The translations under genes were made by a program, and so were the position numbers. Shown here piece after piece: positions 21,240-31,074 of a stretch of DNA of 64,000 nt. How positions within the stretch are numbered: the first letter of the stretch is position 1; every line of letters begins with the position of its first letter. The DNA comes from Nectonema munidae. Its lineage: Eukaryota; Nematomorpha; Nectonematoida; Nectonematidae. The stretch is taken from contig JAUIRK010000891.1 in the NCBI GenBank assembly GCA_030549495.1, positions 496,001 to 560,000 of the forward strand, written 5' to 3'. The notes below the pieces were generated by a model that saw nothing but the letters and a program-made list of their open reading frames with translations, did no database searches and was not told the origin of the DNA.

Positions 21240-23770
21240 AAATAGTGGACTACGATTATCCAACAAAACTTGTACATTCGATCTACATTTTTAACTTCAA
21301 AAATAATTTTAAATTTATTAGAAAAACATTATACTGACCAATAAAAAAAACGAAGGTTAATTTATAAAAAAAATGGAAAAACTAATACTATTTTATAAAA
21401 ATCTACAAATAAATTTAGATTCTGAGAGTAGAGTCGCTTTATAATTGTGCTGGAAATTGTCACATAATATAGGTAAAAATTTGTCCTAATGAAAGGAGCT
21501 TTAGTTTAAAATGCATCCCTTATCTGCTAATTAATGGTATGAAGCCCATGGAAAATAAAAACAGTAAAAGGTATTTCTTAAGTACTTGTGATATAAGTAA
21601 TGTATTCTGAAAGCCCATAAAAATGCTTAAATTTATTAGAAAAACATTATACTGACCAATAAAAAAACGAAGGTTAATTTATAAAAAAAATGGAAAAACT
21701 AATACTATTTTATAAAAATCTACAAATAAATTTAGATTCTGAGAGTAGAGTCGCTTTATAATTGTGCTGGAAATTGTCACATAATATAGGTAAAAATTTG
21801 TCCTAATGAAAGGAGCTTTAGTTTAAAATGCATCCCTTATCTGCTAATTAATGGTATGAAGCCCATGGAAAATAAAAACAGTAAAATGGTATTTCTTAAG
21901 TACTTATGATATAAGTAATGTATTCTGAAAGCCCATAAAAAATGCTTTAATTTGGTATATCGCATGATGCATTTTGTTGAGAAATGTGAAAGTTATAAGC
22001 GTTTTAATATTTGACTAAGATTTAAGCTAGGAACACTACAAATAAACTAAGCGTACACTAGCCCGATAAAATAAACCACACACGCGTGCTAAAGATGTGG
22101 TGAAGCGTATGCGAGATAAGAATTCACTGCGCTCACAAACGCGTAATGCAACATGTGTTCATCTTTCTTCGCATAATTATGCTCTAAAATCAATCAATAA
22201 TGTGATTTATTCCTCGCACACTGTCGGTATAAATATAACGAATGCCCTTCGTTAAAAATTAGAAAGGTTGTATCTAAACTAAATAAAAGTAGACTACGAT
22301 TATCAAACAAAATTCGTACATTTAATCGACATTAATAAACCACACACGCGTGCTAAAGATGTGGTGAAGCGTATGCGAGATAAGAATTCACTGCGCTCAC
22401 AAACGCGTAATGCAACATGTGTTCATCTTTCTTCGCATAATTATGCTCTAAAATCAATCAATAATGTGATTTATTCCTCGCACACTGTCGGTATAAATAT
22501 AACGAATGCCCTTCGTTAAAAATTAGAAAGGTTGTATCTAAACTAAATAAAAGTAGACTACGATTATCAAACAAAACTCGTACATTTAATCGACATTTTT
22601 CACTTGAAAAATAATTTAAAATTTATTAGAAAAATATTATACTGACCTATACTACTGACCCATAAAAAGTAAAAAATAAATATTAATTTTCGACAGTTTT
22701 ATTTAACTATGACATTTTAAAATGTTAAAAACCATATTCTGCCTTTGTGAATATAAAATTTTGAAGAAATAATATATAAACTCATCACGTTAATTATTGG
22801 TATTTTTTGAAACTAGATAAAAGTTGACTGACCTCACATAAAAGCGAATTTTGGAAAAATAAAAATATATTTATTTGTAAAACCTAGCCTATTTTACCCA
22901 CAAAGAGTATAGCTTCAAATCTTGTACATTCGATCAACATTTTTCACTTTAAAAATAATTTTAAATTTATTAGAAAAACATTATACTGACCTGTACTACT
23001 GACCCATAAAAAGTAAAAAATATATATTTATTTTCGACAGTTTTCTTCAACTATGAAATTTTAAAATGTAAAAAATCATATTTTACCTTTGTGAATATAA
23101 AATATTGAAAAAATATTATATAAATTAAGAACGTTAATTATTATTGGTATTTTTTGAAACTAGATAAAACTTGACTGACCTCACATAAAAGCAGATTTTG
23201 GAAAAATGAAAATATATTTATTTGTATAACCTAGCCTATGTTAACCACAAAGAGTATACCTTTCCAATGATATCATTTTCATTCAATTTTTTTAAAAATC
23301 TTCACATTATGCGTAAACAAAAAGGTGGTCCGTAATTTTTTCAAAAATTTAGACAAAATTTTTCGAAGTAAAGTCCATTTATTAAAATTTGTTAAAACTT
23401 TTGCAAAAATAAATTATTCTAGAGTATGTAGCAAACGATAAGCTTTCTAATGATATATATATCATGAAAAAGAAATATTGAAAAACAGTTGAATTCTTTC
23501 TTCAAATCAAACAAGTAAAAATTTTCAAAAAGTAGTATTGGTAGTATTAGTATTATTATTATTATTATTATTATATATTACATAAACATTTCAACCAATC
23601 ATATAGTTTTTATGAAATAAAACTGCAATTTCAAAGTTAAATTTTTTGAACTTTTAGGTAGAATTTTTGAAATGTGGCTTTCAATATGTATGTAAAATAT
23701 TTTTTGAAAATTTTTATTTTAAGTATATTTTTTAAGCATTTTACGATTTACACATTTAAATATATAATAA
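21240..23770. repeat. direct repeat B with nested tandem duplications
   Basis: Diverged copy of repeat A, lengthened by internal duplications. A unit of about 320 bp is tandemly repeated (copies starting near 21300 and 21620; landmark AAACGAAGGTTAATTTATAA). A unit of about 265 bp is repeated (copies near 22070 and 22335; landmark CACACGCGTGCTAAAGATGT) and looks nearly identical between copies. A third related part (22910-23260) repeats the CATTATACTGACCTGTACTA block. No coding capacity. Confidence 0.7.
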
Positions 23771-23772
23771 GG

Positions 23773-23813
23773 CTGGCAAGTTTTGCGTGTTGTCTCCCCG
23801 GAGGTCTTGCCAG
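23773..23813. repeat. short inverted repeat CTGGCAAG/CTTGCCAG
   Basis: A perfect 8-bp inverted pair encloses 25 bp containing GTTGTCTCCCCGGAGG. The same pair, further apart, flanks 9807-10040. It lies exactly where the A/B homology ends. Confidence 0.5.
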
Positions 23814-23892
23814 ACCTCTGATAAGTTTTATTTATTTTTGAATGAAATTATGACAACATTTTATTTAAGAATTGATCATTAACGCTTATACA

Positions 23893-24535
23893 GGGTGGTC
23901 CAAAAACTTTCGCTTTTTATAATTATTCAACATAAATAGTAAAAATTTAGACCTAAGAGTATATTAGATGTTTTTTATATAGTAAGAATTTTGAAATTGT
24001 TATTTTCTTTTTTAACCCTTTCATTACCAGAAAACCACCAGGCGATATTTATTAAATAGCAGAAGATTCATATACAAAAATTTATAGCATTAGATAATGC
24101 CTTTTACTGAAGGAGATAAAATTCTTATTAAACATTACTCAATAGATAAGAAGTAAGGCAGGATGAAATAAATGAAAGAATTCCCTCACAAAAAATGGAC
24201 TTTAGGAGGATTAGGTATACTTCTAAAGAAAATAGGTCAAACTGGAAGCATAAAAAGAAGAGCTGGAAGCAGCCGTCCAAAGACAGCAAGAAATGACAAG
24301 AACATCAAAGAATTTTCAGAAAGGATTCACAATCAAGAAAGTCAACTTGGAAGTCATTAAACACCTGCAGAAATATCAAATTCAATAGGAATTTTCAAGA
24401 GTAGCAGCAAACGCATCATCAAGCAAGACCCCTGCCTAAACCTTGTAAAAAAATTCGTGGTCAAAAATTAAGCATTTCAAACGAAGTTAAACGAGTCGTG
24501 TGTGCAAAGAGGCTGTTCCGACTTGTTGATGCACA
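23893..24535 (+). mobile_element. mariner/Tc1-type transposon remnant
   Basis: TA-CAGGGTGGTCCAAAAACTT at about 23891 is a typical mariner-like terminal repeat. From ATG 24172 an open frame of 62 codons reads KKWTLGGLGILLKKIGQTGS and then RRAGSSRPKTAR, the paired helix-turn-helix domain with its GRPK-like linker. After the stop, TPAEIS, KRIIKQD and KKFRGQKLS continue the second HTH to about 24480. The DDE domain is missing: at about 24535 the sequence changes to an antisense piggyBac remnant. Dead fragment. Confidence 0.7.
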
Positions 24536-25800
24536 TAACTTGAATGTCTGTTTTTTAGTGATTGCTTTAGAATTCATTTCTCTTGGCATGGTTCTATTTT
24601 GAATTTCTTGTGAAGCCATCATACCTTTTCCCAAATTATCCAAAAAAAAGTCTATACTTGCATCTTGGTATCTAACTTTGATTCCGTTAACTGTACAAAA
24701 TATAAGCATTCAATGCCGATATATCTAAAATATTACTAAAACAACCATCGGCTATCTATACGTTTTTCTTCACACCGTATAATTTGAACACATCTGATCA
24801 AATATGTCCACTGTTTCTTTCGTTTTGTTATAATCTAGGATAATCATTAGAAGTTTCTTCTCATCAGTACTTATTTATTTGAACGGTGTTGAGTACTTTG
24901 TAAAACAACCGAGCAATTCTTTTTTGATACGTACAAAACAATTGTATTTTCTATAAAAGCAAATATTAAACTAAAAACTTCTCTTTTTTAGGAGAGGCGA
25001 AATTCTTAGGTAGAGATGTTTTATTTTTTTCATTGTTAATATTGATGCAATCTTATAACTTGAAAGAAGCTTTTGTCATAGAGAGTAAGAAGAAAAAATT
25101 ATCGTACGTAACATTATGCTTCTTTAAACCACGAAGGAATTCCATGGCATCTTTAACACCATTTTTTACTCTTTCCAAGAAAGGTTGCTTTCGGAGGTAG
25201 AAAATAATTTTCCGTTCATTTTATTACCACCCAACAGTCAAAATTTGAGATCATACTTTGCAGGTTTGTTTGCTATATATTGTGTAAAAGGACATTTACC
25301 TTTTAAACTTTTTAGTTCGTCAATTATCACAAAAATTTGAATTGAAAAGCTTTCTTGAAATACATTCTCATTCTTCCCACTCATTTTTTGTTGCAAATGT
25401 ATCTGTCTTCTTTTAGATCTAAGTGAGGTGACGTCAAAAGATAACTCACTGGATAATCGTTCAAATCTTTTTGTCGACCTGAAAAATCATTCTTCCACTC
25501 TCAGCGTTGCATAAATTTTTGTTGGTTAATTTTTGGAACGATAAACACCAGCTAAAATTAGAACTCCATAATAGGCCTTCAACACATTTGCAGTCTCTAA
25601 AAATATCTTCTTTTTACATTCGTATTATTGATGATTGACTTGATTATTTTGGGTTGAAAAATATCATAAGGCATGGCAAAATGTTAAAAATTCTTGAACA
25701 GGCATAATGCGTTACACCTGGACGCATTCTAACCATGTTTTTATTTTTTTTACCTTCCGCCAACCAAATTAAAATTTGCTTTTAAATTCATATTAGCGTC
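24536..25800 (-). pseudogene. decayed piggyBac transposase (copy 2)
   Basis: Minus-strand frames give the family order with many breaks. YRSKNQPTK-like and an RFERLSSELSFD segment appear near 25555-25440. FVIIDELKSLKGKCPF and TQYIANKPAKYDLKF follow (25345-25240), corresponding to the TIDEQ...GRCPFRQY region with the first catalytic Asp. Then LGKGMMAS..IQNRTMPREM and KAITKKQTFKLCAS (24640-24540). The C-terminal part is absent where the mariner fragment abuts. A TTAA-CCCTTTCATTACC sequence at 24012 resembles a piggyBac end and may be its terminus, displaced by the mariner. It is a different family from the 59.9 kb element. Confidence 0.7.
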
Positions 25801-26867
25801 TTTAGCTATCAAGAATTTGGTATATACTTATATATCCCCCGCCCATATGAGCCAGATCGGGCATGGGTAAACGGGCCCTAACCGTACTCGTGCAGTGCTC
25901 TGATATAGGTTATATAAAAATTGTTATGATACATACGATGGTGAAGGCAAAAATAAAAATAACTAAAATTGAGTGTCAGGATCTAATTTTTAGTTGAGCG
26001 CGCTCTCGCATCTCGCCTTCTGGTATATGAGTGCATAGTTATATGGGCAAAGTGGGAGTAAAAAATCTCTCAAGCGAGCTGTTTTTAGAAAATCTTTATA
26101 GCTATTTTATGGGTAAAGTGTGAATAATCACTACCGGTCGAACTTTTGCCATTTTCTCCCCTTTTGTAAATTCATATTGTCACTAAGGTGAATGATAATA
26201 ACTCTTCAAAGCGGTTTATTGACTATATCTAAAAAGCAGTGTTTAAGACATCATATATTGGCAATATGACTGCTATTCTTAAAACATTTTTAAAATAAAA
26301 AATTTGTTTGAATTAACCTTCTCCCTTGCGTAGTGCACCCTATGAAGATGTGTCCAAAAACTTATTATTTATAACCATCTTCAAGTTGTAGTCTTGAAAA
26401 AGTAAAATGCAAAAAATTACACCAAAAACTGTTTTAGATGCACACAATTTGTGGAGAACATTTACCCTTTTTCTGAAAATTTTAGGTCATCCTTTAGTTA
26501 GAAAAGCTTTTGCATACATTAAATATTTGTGTACACAAAATGATTTGAATTTGTAAAAAAAATTATATACAGTGAAACATCTGTTAAATTCATTGTGAAT
26601 ACTTTTTAACTTATGCACCCTCACAGAGTGCAGTATTCATGAATGGGGTTGAGGCTCAATTTTTGAGGAGTAGGATAATTTGAAGGGACAAAAATAATTT
26701 TGCCCACCATTGAATTACTCTCAGTTGAGCGTTTGCCCTTAATACTTACTCTGATACATATTTAATGACGTAAAGAAAAAGAAATATTTTAAGAATACGG
26801 GTTCTTGTGCTTAATGAATCTAAAATGGATAGGTTTTGTCTACATTTAAGTATGTTATTTTATTTTG
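25801..26867. other. upstream region of NFU1; no gene seen
   Basis: About 1.1 kb without a reading frame I can support. A locally GC-richer patch (about 25840-25900, CCCGCCCATATGAGCC and ACGGGCCCTAACCG) stands out from the AT-rich background. If NFU1 and USP7 are co-transcribed, the promoter should be in this stretch, but I see no clear TATA or initiator. Confidence 0.4.
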
Positions 26868-26880
26868 AATATTTTTTTAG
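26868..26880 (+). promoter_or_regulatory. 3' splice acceptor just before the NFU1 start
   Basis: GAATATTTTTTTAG ends at 26880, six bases before the ATG. It fits a trans-splice (spliced leader) acceptor, or the end of an intron in the 5' UTR. Confidence 0.5.
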
Positions 26881-26886
26881 TTTTAA

Positions 26887-27543
26887 ATGAGTTTTTTAAG
26901 AAAATTTATTTTCCCGAATATTTTTTCTTTTCGCAATATTTATATTCAAACTCAAGAGACTCCAAATCCAAATAGTGTAAAATTTCTTCCTGGTAGAAGC
27001 GTATTACCGAATAAAACAATGGAATTTAATTCCCTCAATGATACAAGGTGTTCCCCTTTAGCTCGCCAACTTTTGCACATTGATGGGGTTAAAAGCTGTA
27101 TGGTTGGTCATGACTTTATCACAATAAATAGAATTGATAGTAGTTTTGAGTGGAGAACTTTGAAGCCTGAAATATTTGCTTCCTTAATGGATTTTTTTAC
27201 TTCTGGTGTACCAATCATTGATGAAACTTTGATTAAATGTGACAAAAGTAATGAAGATGACAGTGAAACTGTAACCCTTATTAAAGAAATTTTAGATACT
27301 CGTATACGACCAACTGTTCAAGAAGATGGCGGTGACATTACGTTTGTTTCCTTTGAAGATGGAGTTTTAAAGCTTCAAATGAAAGGGGCTTGTTCAAACT
27401 GCCCTTCATCAACCGTGACCTTGAAATCTGGTGTTGAAAATATGCTTAAATTTTACATTGATGAAGTTAAAACTGTTGAACAGGTAATGGATCCTGTTGA
27501 GGAAATTTCAAGAAAAGAATTTGAAAAATTTGATGTAGATTAG
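26887..27543 (+). CDS. NFU1: NFU1 iron-sulfur cluster scaffold, mitochondrial
   Basis: A single uninterrupted frame of 218 residues. NFU1 is a late-acting mitochondrial Fe-S protein that passes 4Fe-4S clusters to targets such as lipoate synthase and respiratory complexes. The first about 19 residues are basic and hydrophobic without acids, as in a matrix-targeting peptide. Residues 20-105 form the Nfu N-terminal domain (IQTQETPNPNSVKFLPG, then SPLARQLLHIDGVKS and KPEIFASLMDFFTSG). Residues about 127-200 form the NifU C-terminal domain (RPTVQEDGGDI) with the cluster-binding CSNC motif (Cys169 and Cys172) in GACSNCPSSTVTLKSG. Length and order are normal for the family; all key residues are present. 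The start is supported by the acceptor AG six bases upstream. USP7 follows 70 bp downstream on the same strand, with no clear AATAAA between them. Confidence 0.95.
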   Translation: MSFLRKFIFPNIFSFRNIYIQTQETPNPNSVKFLPGRSVLPNKTMEFNSLNDTRCSPLARQLLHIDGVKSCMVGHDFITINRIDSSFEWRTLKPEIFASLMDFFTSGVPIIDETLIKCDKSNEDDSETVTLIKEILDTRIRPTVQEDGGDITFVSFEDGVLKLQMKGACSNCPSSTVTLKSGVENMLKFYIDEVKTVEQVMDPVEEISRKEFEKFDVD

Positions 27544-27597
27544 TTTTATAAATTAACTCGTATTTTTAATATATTTTAATTTTTCTTTATTTTAAAT

Positions 27598-27611
27598 TAT
27601 TTATTATTTAG
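27598..27611 (+). promoter_or_regulatory. 3' splice acceptor just before the USP7 start
   Basis: TTATTTATTATTTAG ends at 27611, only two bases before ATG 27614. The intergenic gap is 70 bp and T-rich. A conventional promoter plus 5' UTR hardly fits, so trans-splicing onto a downstream operon gene is the simplest reading. Confidence 0.55.
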
Positions 27612-27613
27612 TT

Positions 27614-30600
27614 ATGACAAGATATTCTCATTTAAATTATGATGAAAGTAAAAATGAATCAAAGCATCATGTAAAATCTACAAAAATGCCTCCAAAAGAT
27701 TCATTTGCCTTAAAAGATTCTTCTAATGATAATAACGAAATTGTTGAAGATAATGAGTTTGATCCCAATGATAGTAGTAGACCGTCTGCAACTTTTAGCC
27801 ACCGAGTAGTGAATATAAGTCAAATAAAATCATCTTTATCTCCACCTTGTTATGTTAGAGATTTACCTTGGAAAATTTATGTTCTTATACGAAATGTGAC
27901 TAACGATCCAACCAAGAAATCTCTGGGGTTTTTCCTTCAAGCGAATGCTGATTCAGAATCTGAAATTTGGTCTTGTTCTGCAAGTGCTCAACTTCGCCTT
28001 CTCAGCTATCAATATCCCGATAAAGAAAACTATGTTCGTTCTATAAATCATATCTTCCATTTTAAAGAAAATGATTGGGGCTACACTACCTTCATAAATT
28101 TCGATGATCTTTTTGATCCTCAAAAAGCCTATGTTAAAGATGACGCTATAACCTTGCAAGTATTTGTGAAAGCCGATGCTCCTCATGGAGTTTCATGGGA
28201 TAGCAAAAAACATACTGGATTTGTTGGCTTAAAAAATCAAGGAGCGACCTGCTACATGAATTCCATTTTACAAACACTTTACTTCACAAATGAGTTCAAA
28301 AGAGCAGTTTATCAAATTCCTACAATGGGCGAAGATTCCAATAAAAGTGTTGCATTGGCTTTGCAACGAGTCTTTTATGAACTTCAAAATAGTGAAAAGC
28401 CAGTTGGCACAAAAAAGGTAACAAAGTCCTTTGGATGGGAAGCGTTAGATTCTTTTATGCAGCACGATGTACAAGAATTCTGTCGCGTTTTACTCGATAA
28501 CATGGAATCTAAGATGAAAGGAACCAAAGTTGAAGGCGTAATACCTAAAATTTTTGGAGGAAAAATGACATCTTATATTAATTGTAAAAATGTGTCTTAT
28601 TGTTCCTCTAGACATGAAACTTATTACGATATCCAACTTAATGTGAAGGGGATGCATAATATTTATGATTCTTTTAGGAATTATGTAAAACCAGAAACAC
28701 TCGAAGGTGATAACAAGTATGATGCTGGTAAGTTCGGCTTTCAGGATGCTGAAAAGGGTGTTAAGTTTGAAACATTTCCGCCGGTTTTACATTTGCAATT
28801 AATGAGATACGAATACGATCCCCGTCTTGATCAAAATATTAAAATTAATGATCGATTTGAATTCCCAGATACTCTAACACTTGATGAGTTTTCTACAAAC
28901 CCTGGAGCAAGTGAAGAATTTTCTTATGTTTTGCATGCCGTTTTGGTACACAGTGGTGACCATCATGGTGGACATTATGTTGTTTACATAGATCCGCAAT
29001 CTCAAGGAAAGTGGTGTAAATTCGATGATGATGTTGTCAGTCGTTGTAGTAGAAACGAAGCCATCACTTTGAATTACGGTGGCTTTAGCGAAGATAACGC
29101 AACTAAACATTGTTCTAGTGCTTACATGCTTGTTTACATAAATCTTAAAGCGAAAGATTCTGTCTTAAAACCCGTCACCGAAGAAGACATTCCCAAATTG
29201 CTAAGAGAAAGGTTTCAAGAAGAAAAAAATGCTGAATTGCTGAGAAAAAAGGAAAAAGCTGAAGCGAACTTGTTTGTTCATATTGACATTATTCTAGAAG
29301 ATATTTTCTACGGTTACCACGGTCCTGATCTCTTCGACAACAGCAATATAAATCTACGTAATTATAAAGCCAAGAAGAAAATTCCATTTCAAGATTTTTT
29401 AAAAGACTTGTCTGAACACGTTAAGTATCCTATTGAGAACATTCGCATTTGGCCACTTGATGCACGCAAAAATAATACATATCGATTTACTTATCCCAAG
29501 CATTTGAATAAATTTTTTTCCGACCCATCTCTAACTTTATTAGATGTTGCCAATATTGAAACCTGGACCATTTTTCTTGAATTAGATCCTTCAACTAGAC
29601 CTATTCCCTTTTCACCAAATTTTGAAGAGAATTTCGTTCTTGTTTTCTTCAAATTCTATGATCCTGAATTTAAGTTTTTAACTTATGTTGGACATCTACT
29701 TTTGAAAAAGAATACTCTTGTTTCCGATTTGCATCCTATGCTTAAAGATATGGCTCATATAGAAAAAAATTCTAATTTTCTTTTATACAAAGAAGTAAAT
29801 ATGGAAAATGTGCTTCCGATAACATCAACATACATCGATGATATTAAATGTGGTGATATCGTCATTTTTCAAAAGTTCTCATCTAATTTGTCGTCTTTTG
29901 ATCTTCCTACCCCTTTAGAATATTTTGAAGAGTATTCCAATCGAATTCAAATAACATTTTCAGATAAAAATGAAAAGATTGAAAGTTTTTCCCTAGTCTT
30001 TTCTACAATCACAACCTTTTCGGTAGTTAACAGTGTCGTGGCTAAATATTTGAATATCAATGAAGAGTATTTGCAAATTTTTAAAGGTCCTGCTACATTT
30101 TCCAATCCTATAAAATCAAACTTTAACGGAAAAATCCAGGATATCCTCCAAGCTAGATCAGCGCTTGAATTTTCTATGATGTTTCAAATCCTCAAGATCC
30201 CGCTTCAAGAATTTGAAAATAAAATTTGCTTGAAATGCCAGTGGGTTTCGCTTAACTTGAAAGAAGAGAAACAACTAAACTTATATTTAAACCAGTCTTC
30301 GACTGTTCATGATGCTTTTGAAGAGTGTAGGAAAGTTATGAATTTGCCATCCTCGCATGCACTTAGAATGATCGAAATATATTCAAATCATCACATTTCA
30401 GAAATTATTCTGTACGACACCCCTATTTTAACTCTCACTCATAAAGCTCAGCAAAAAAATCAGTTTCAACCAAAAATAATGTATCGTCTGGAAAGTATTC
30501 CTTTAGATGAGATCAAGCCTAGGGCAGATCAATGCTTTTTGCCTATTGTTCATTTTCATAGAGATGTGAATCGAATGTTTGGTATACCCTTTTTGGTTCT

Positions 30601-30919
30601 TGTTTCTGACGGCGAGAAGATTTCCTCGATTAAGGAGAGGATTCAGTTGAAGCTGGATTATTCCAAAAAGGAATTTGATAAATTTGGCTTCGCTTTTATT
30701 TCCAGCGACACTTTCAAGCGTTTGGGTGACGAGGATGAAGAAATGAAGGGGATTGATGATGAATTGACTTTTAAATTATCGGAAGCTGAAAGAAATGTTC
30801 CTTGTGAAAAGGCTTATAGTAAGTTGGCGAAAGTTGCCTTTGGACTGGACCATGTTAATAGAAATATAAAGAATGCTCGTAGTATTTACATGGAAAAAGG
30901 CATTAAAATACATAATTAG
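27614..30919 (+). CDS. USP7: USP7 (HAUSP) ubiquitin-specific protease
   Basis: One uninterrupted 1101-codon frame, essentially the length of human USP7. The enzyme removes ubiquitin from nuclear substrates such as p53/MDM2-type regulators and chromatin proteins. Residues 1-60 are a Ser/Asp/Glu-rich tail. Residues about 62-190 are the TRAF-like MATH domain (WKIYVLIRN; FHFKENDWGYTTFI). Residues about 200-510 are the USP catalytic domain. Its catalytic Cys213 lies in GLKNQGATCYMNS, His454 in GDHHGGHYVVY and Asp471 in KWCKFDDDVVSRC. Residues about 525-1085 are the tandem ubiquitin-like (HUBL) region, with DPSTRPIPFSPNFEE in the second unit. The last residues, YMEKGIKIHN, match the activating C-terminal peptide of USP7. 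No catalytic residue is missing. The absence of introns over 3.3 kb is unusual for an animal USP7, but the protein shows no decay. Confidence 0.97.
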   Translation: MTRYSHLNYDESKNESKHHVKSTKMPPKDSFALKDSSNDNNEIVEDNEFDPNDSSRPSATFSHRVVNISQIKSSLSPPCYVRDLPWKIYVLIRNVTNDPTKKSLGFFLQANADSESEIWSCSASAQLRLLSYQYPDKENYVRSINHIFHFKENDWGYTTFINFDDLFDPQKAYVKDDAITLQVFVKADAPHGVSWDSKKHTGFVGLKNQGATCYMNSILQTLYFTNEFKRAVYQIPTMGEDSNKSVALALQRVFYELQNSEKPVGTKKVTKSFGWEALDSFMQHDVQEFCRVLLDNMESKMKGTKVEGVIPKIFGGKMTSYINCKNVSYCSSRHETYYDIQLNVKGMHNIYDSFRNYVKPETLEGDNKYDAGKFGFQDAEKGVKFETFPPVLHLQLMRYEYDPRLDQNIKINDRFEFPDTLTLDEFSTNPGASEEFSYVLHAVLVHSGDHHGGHYVVYIDPQSQGKWCKFDDDVVSRCSRNEAITLNYGGFSEDNATKHCSSAYMLVYINLKAKDSVLKPVTEEDIPKLLRERFQEEKNAELLRKKEKAEANLFVHIDIILEDIFYGYHGPDLFDNSNINLRNYKAKKKIPFQDFLKDLSEHVKYPIENIRIWPLDARKNNTYRFTYPKHLNKFFSDPSLTLLDVANIETWTIFLELDPSTRPIPFSPNFEENFVLVFFKFYDPEFKFLTYVGHLLLKKNTLVSDLHPMLKDMAHIEKNSNFLLYKEVNMENVLPITSTYIDDIKCGDIVIFQKFSSNLSSFDLPTPLEYFEEYSNRIQITFSDKNEKIESFSLVFSTITTFSVVNSVVAKYLNINEEYLQIFKGPATFSNPIKSNFNGKIQDILQARSALEFSMMFQILKIPLQEFENKICLKCQWVSLNLKEEKQLNLYLNQSSTVHDAFEECRKVMNLPSSHALRMIEIYSNHHISEIILYDTPILTLTHKAQQKNQFQPKIMYRLESIPLDEIKPRADQCFLPIVHFHRDVNRMFGIPFLVLVSDGEKISSIKERIQLKLDYSKKEFDKFGFAFISSDTFKRLGDEDEEMKGIDDELTFKLSEAERNVPCEKAYSKLAKVAFGLDHVNRNIKNARSIYMEKGIKIHN

Positions 30920-31065
30920 CCAAATGACCCATTCAAGTCTTGTGATTTTTAAGTTAATGGCGGCGGTACATCTCAATTTATATAAAACCTGTTTGCTTAA
31001 ATATTCTGTCTTTATATTAACTTTTTCTTGTGATATTTATATTTAAAGACGTTAAAACATTTTAA

Positions 31066-31071
31066 AATAAA
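31066..31071 (+). terminator. polyadenylation signal for USP7
   Basis: AATAAA about 147 bp after the USP7 stop, followed by a T-rich stretch. It is the first canonical signal after the gene. Confidence 0.55.
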
Positions 31072-31074
31072 GTT

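Noticed and set aside
28874-29110. Minus-strand frames inside USP7
   Set aside because: Antisense shadows of a well-conserved coding sequence.
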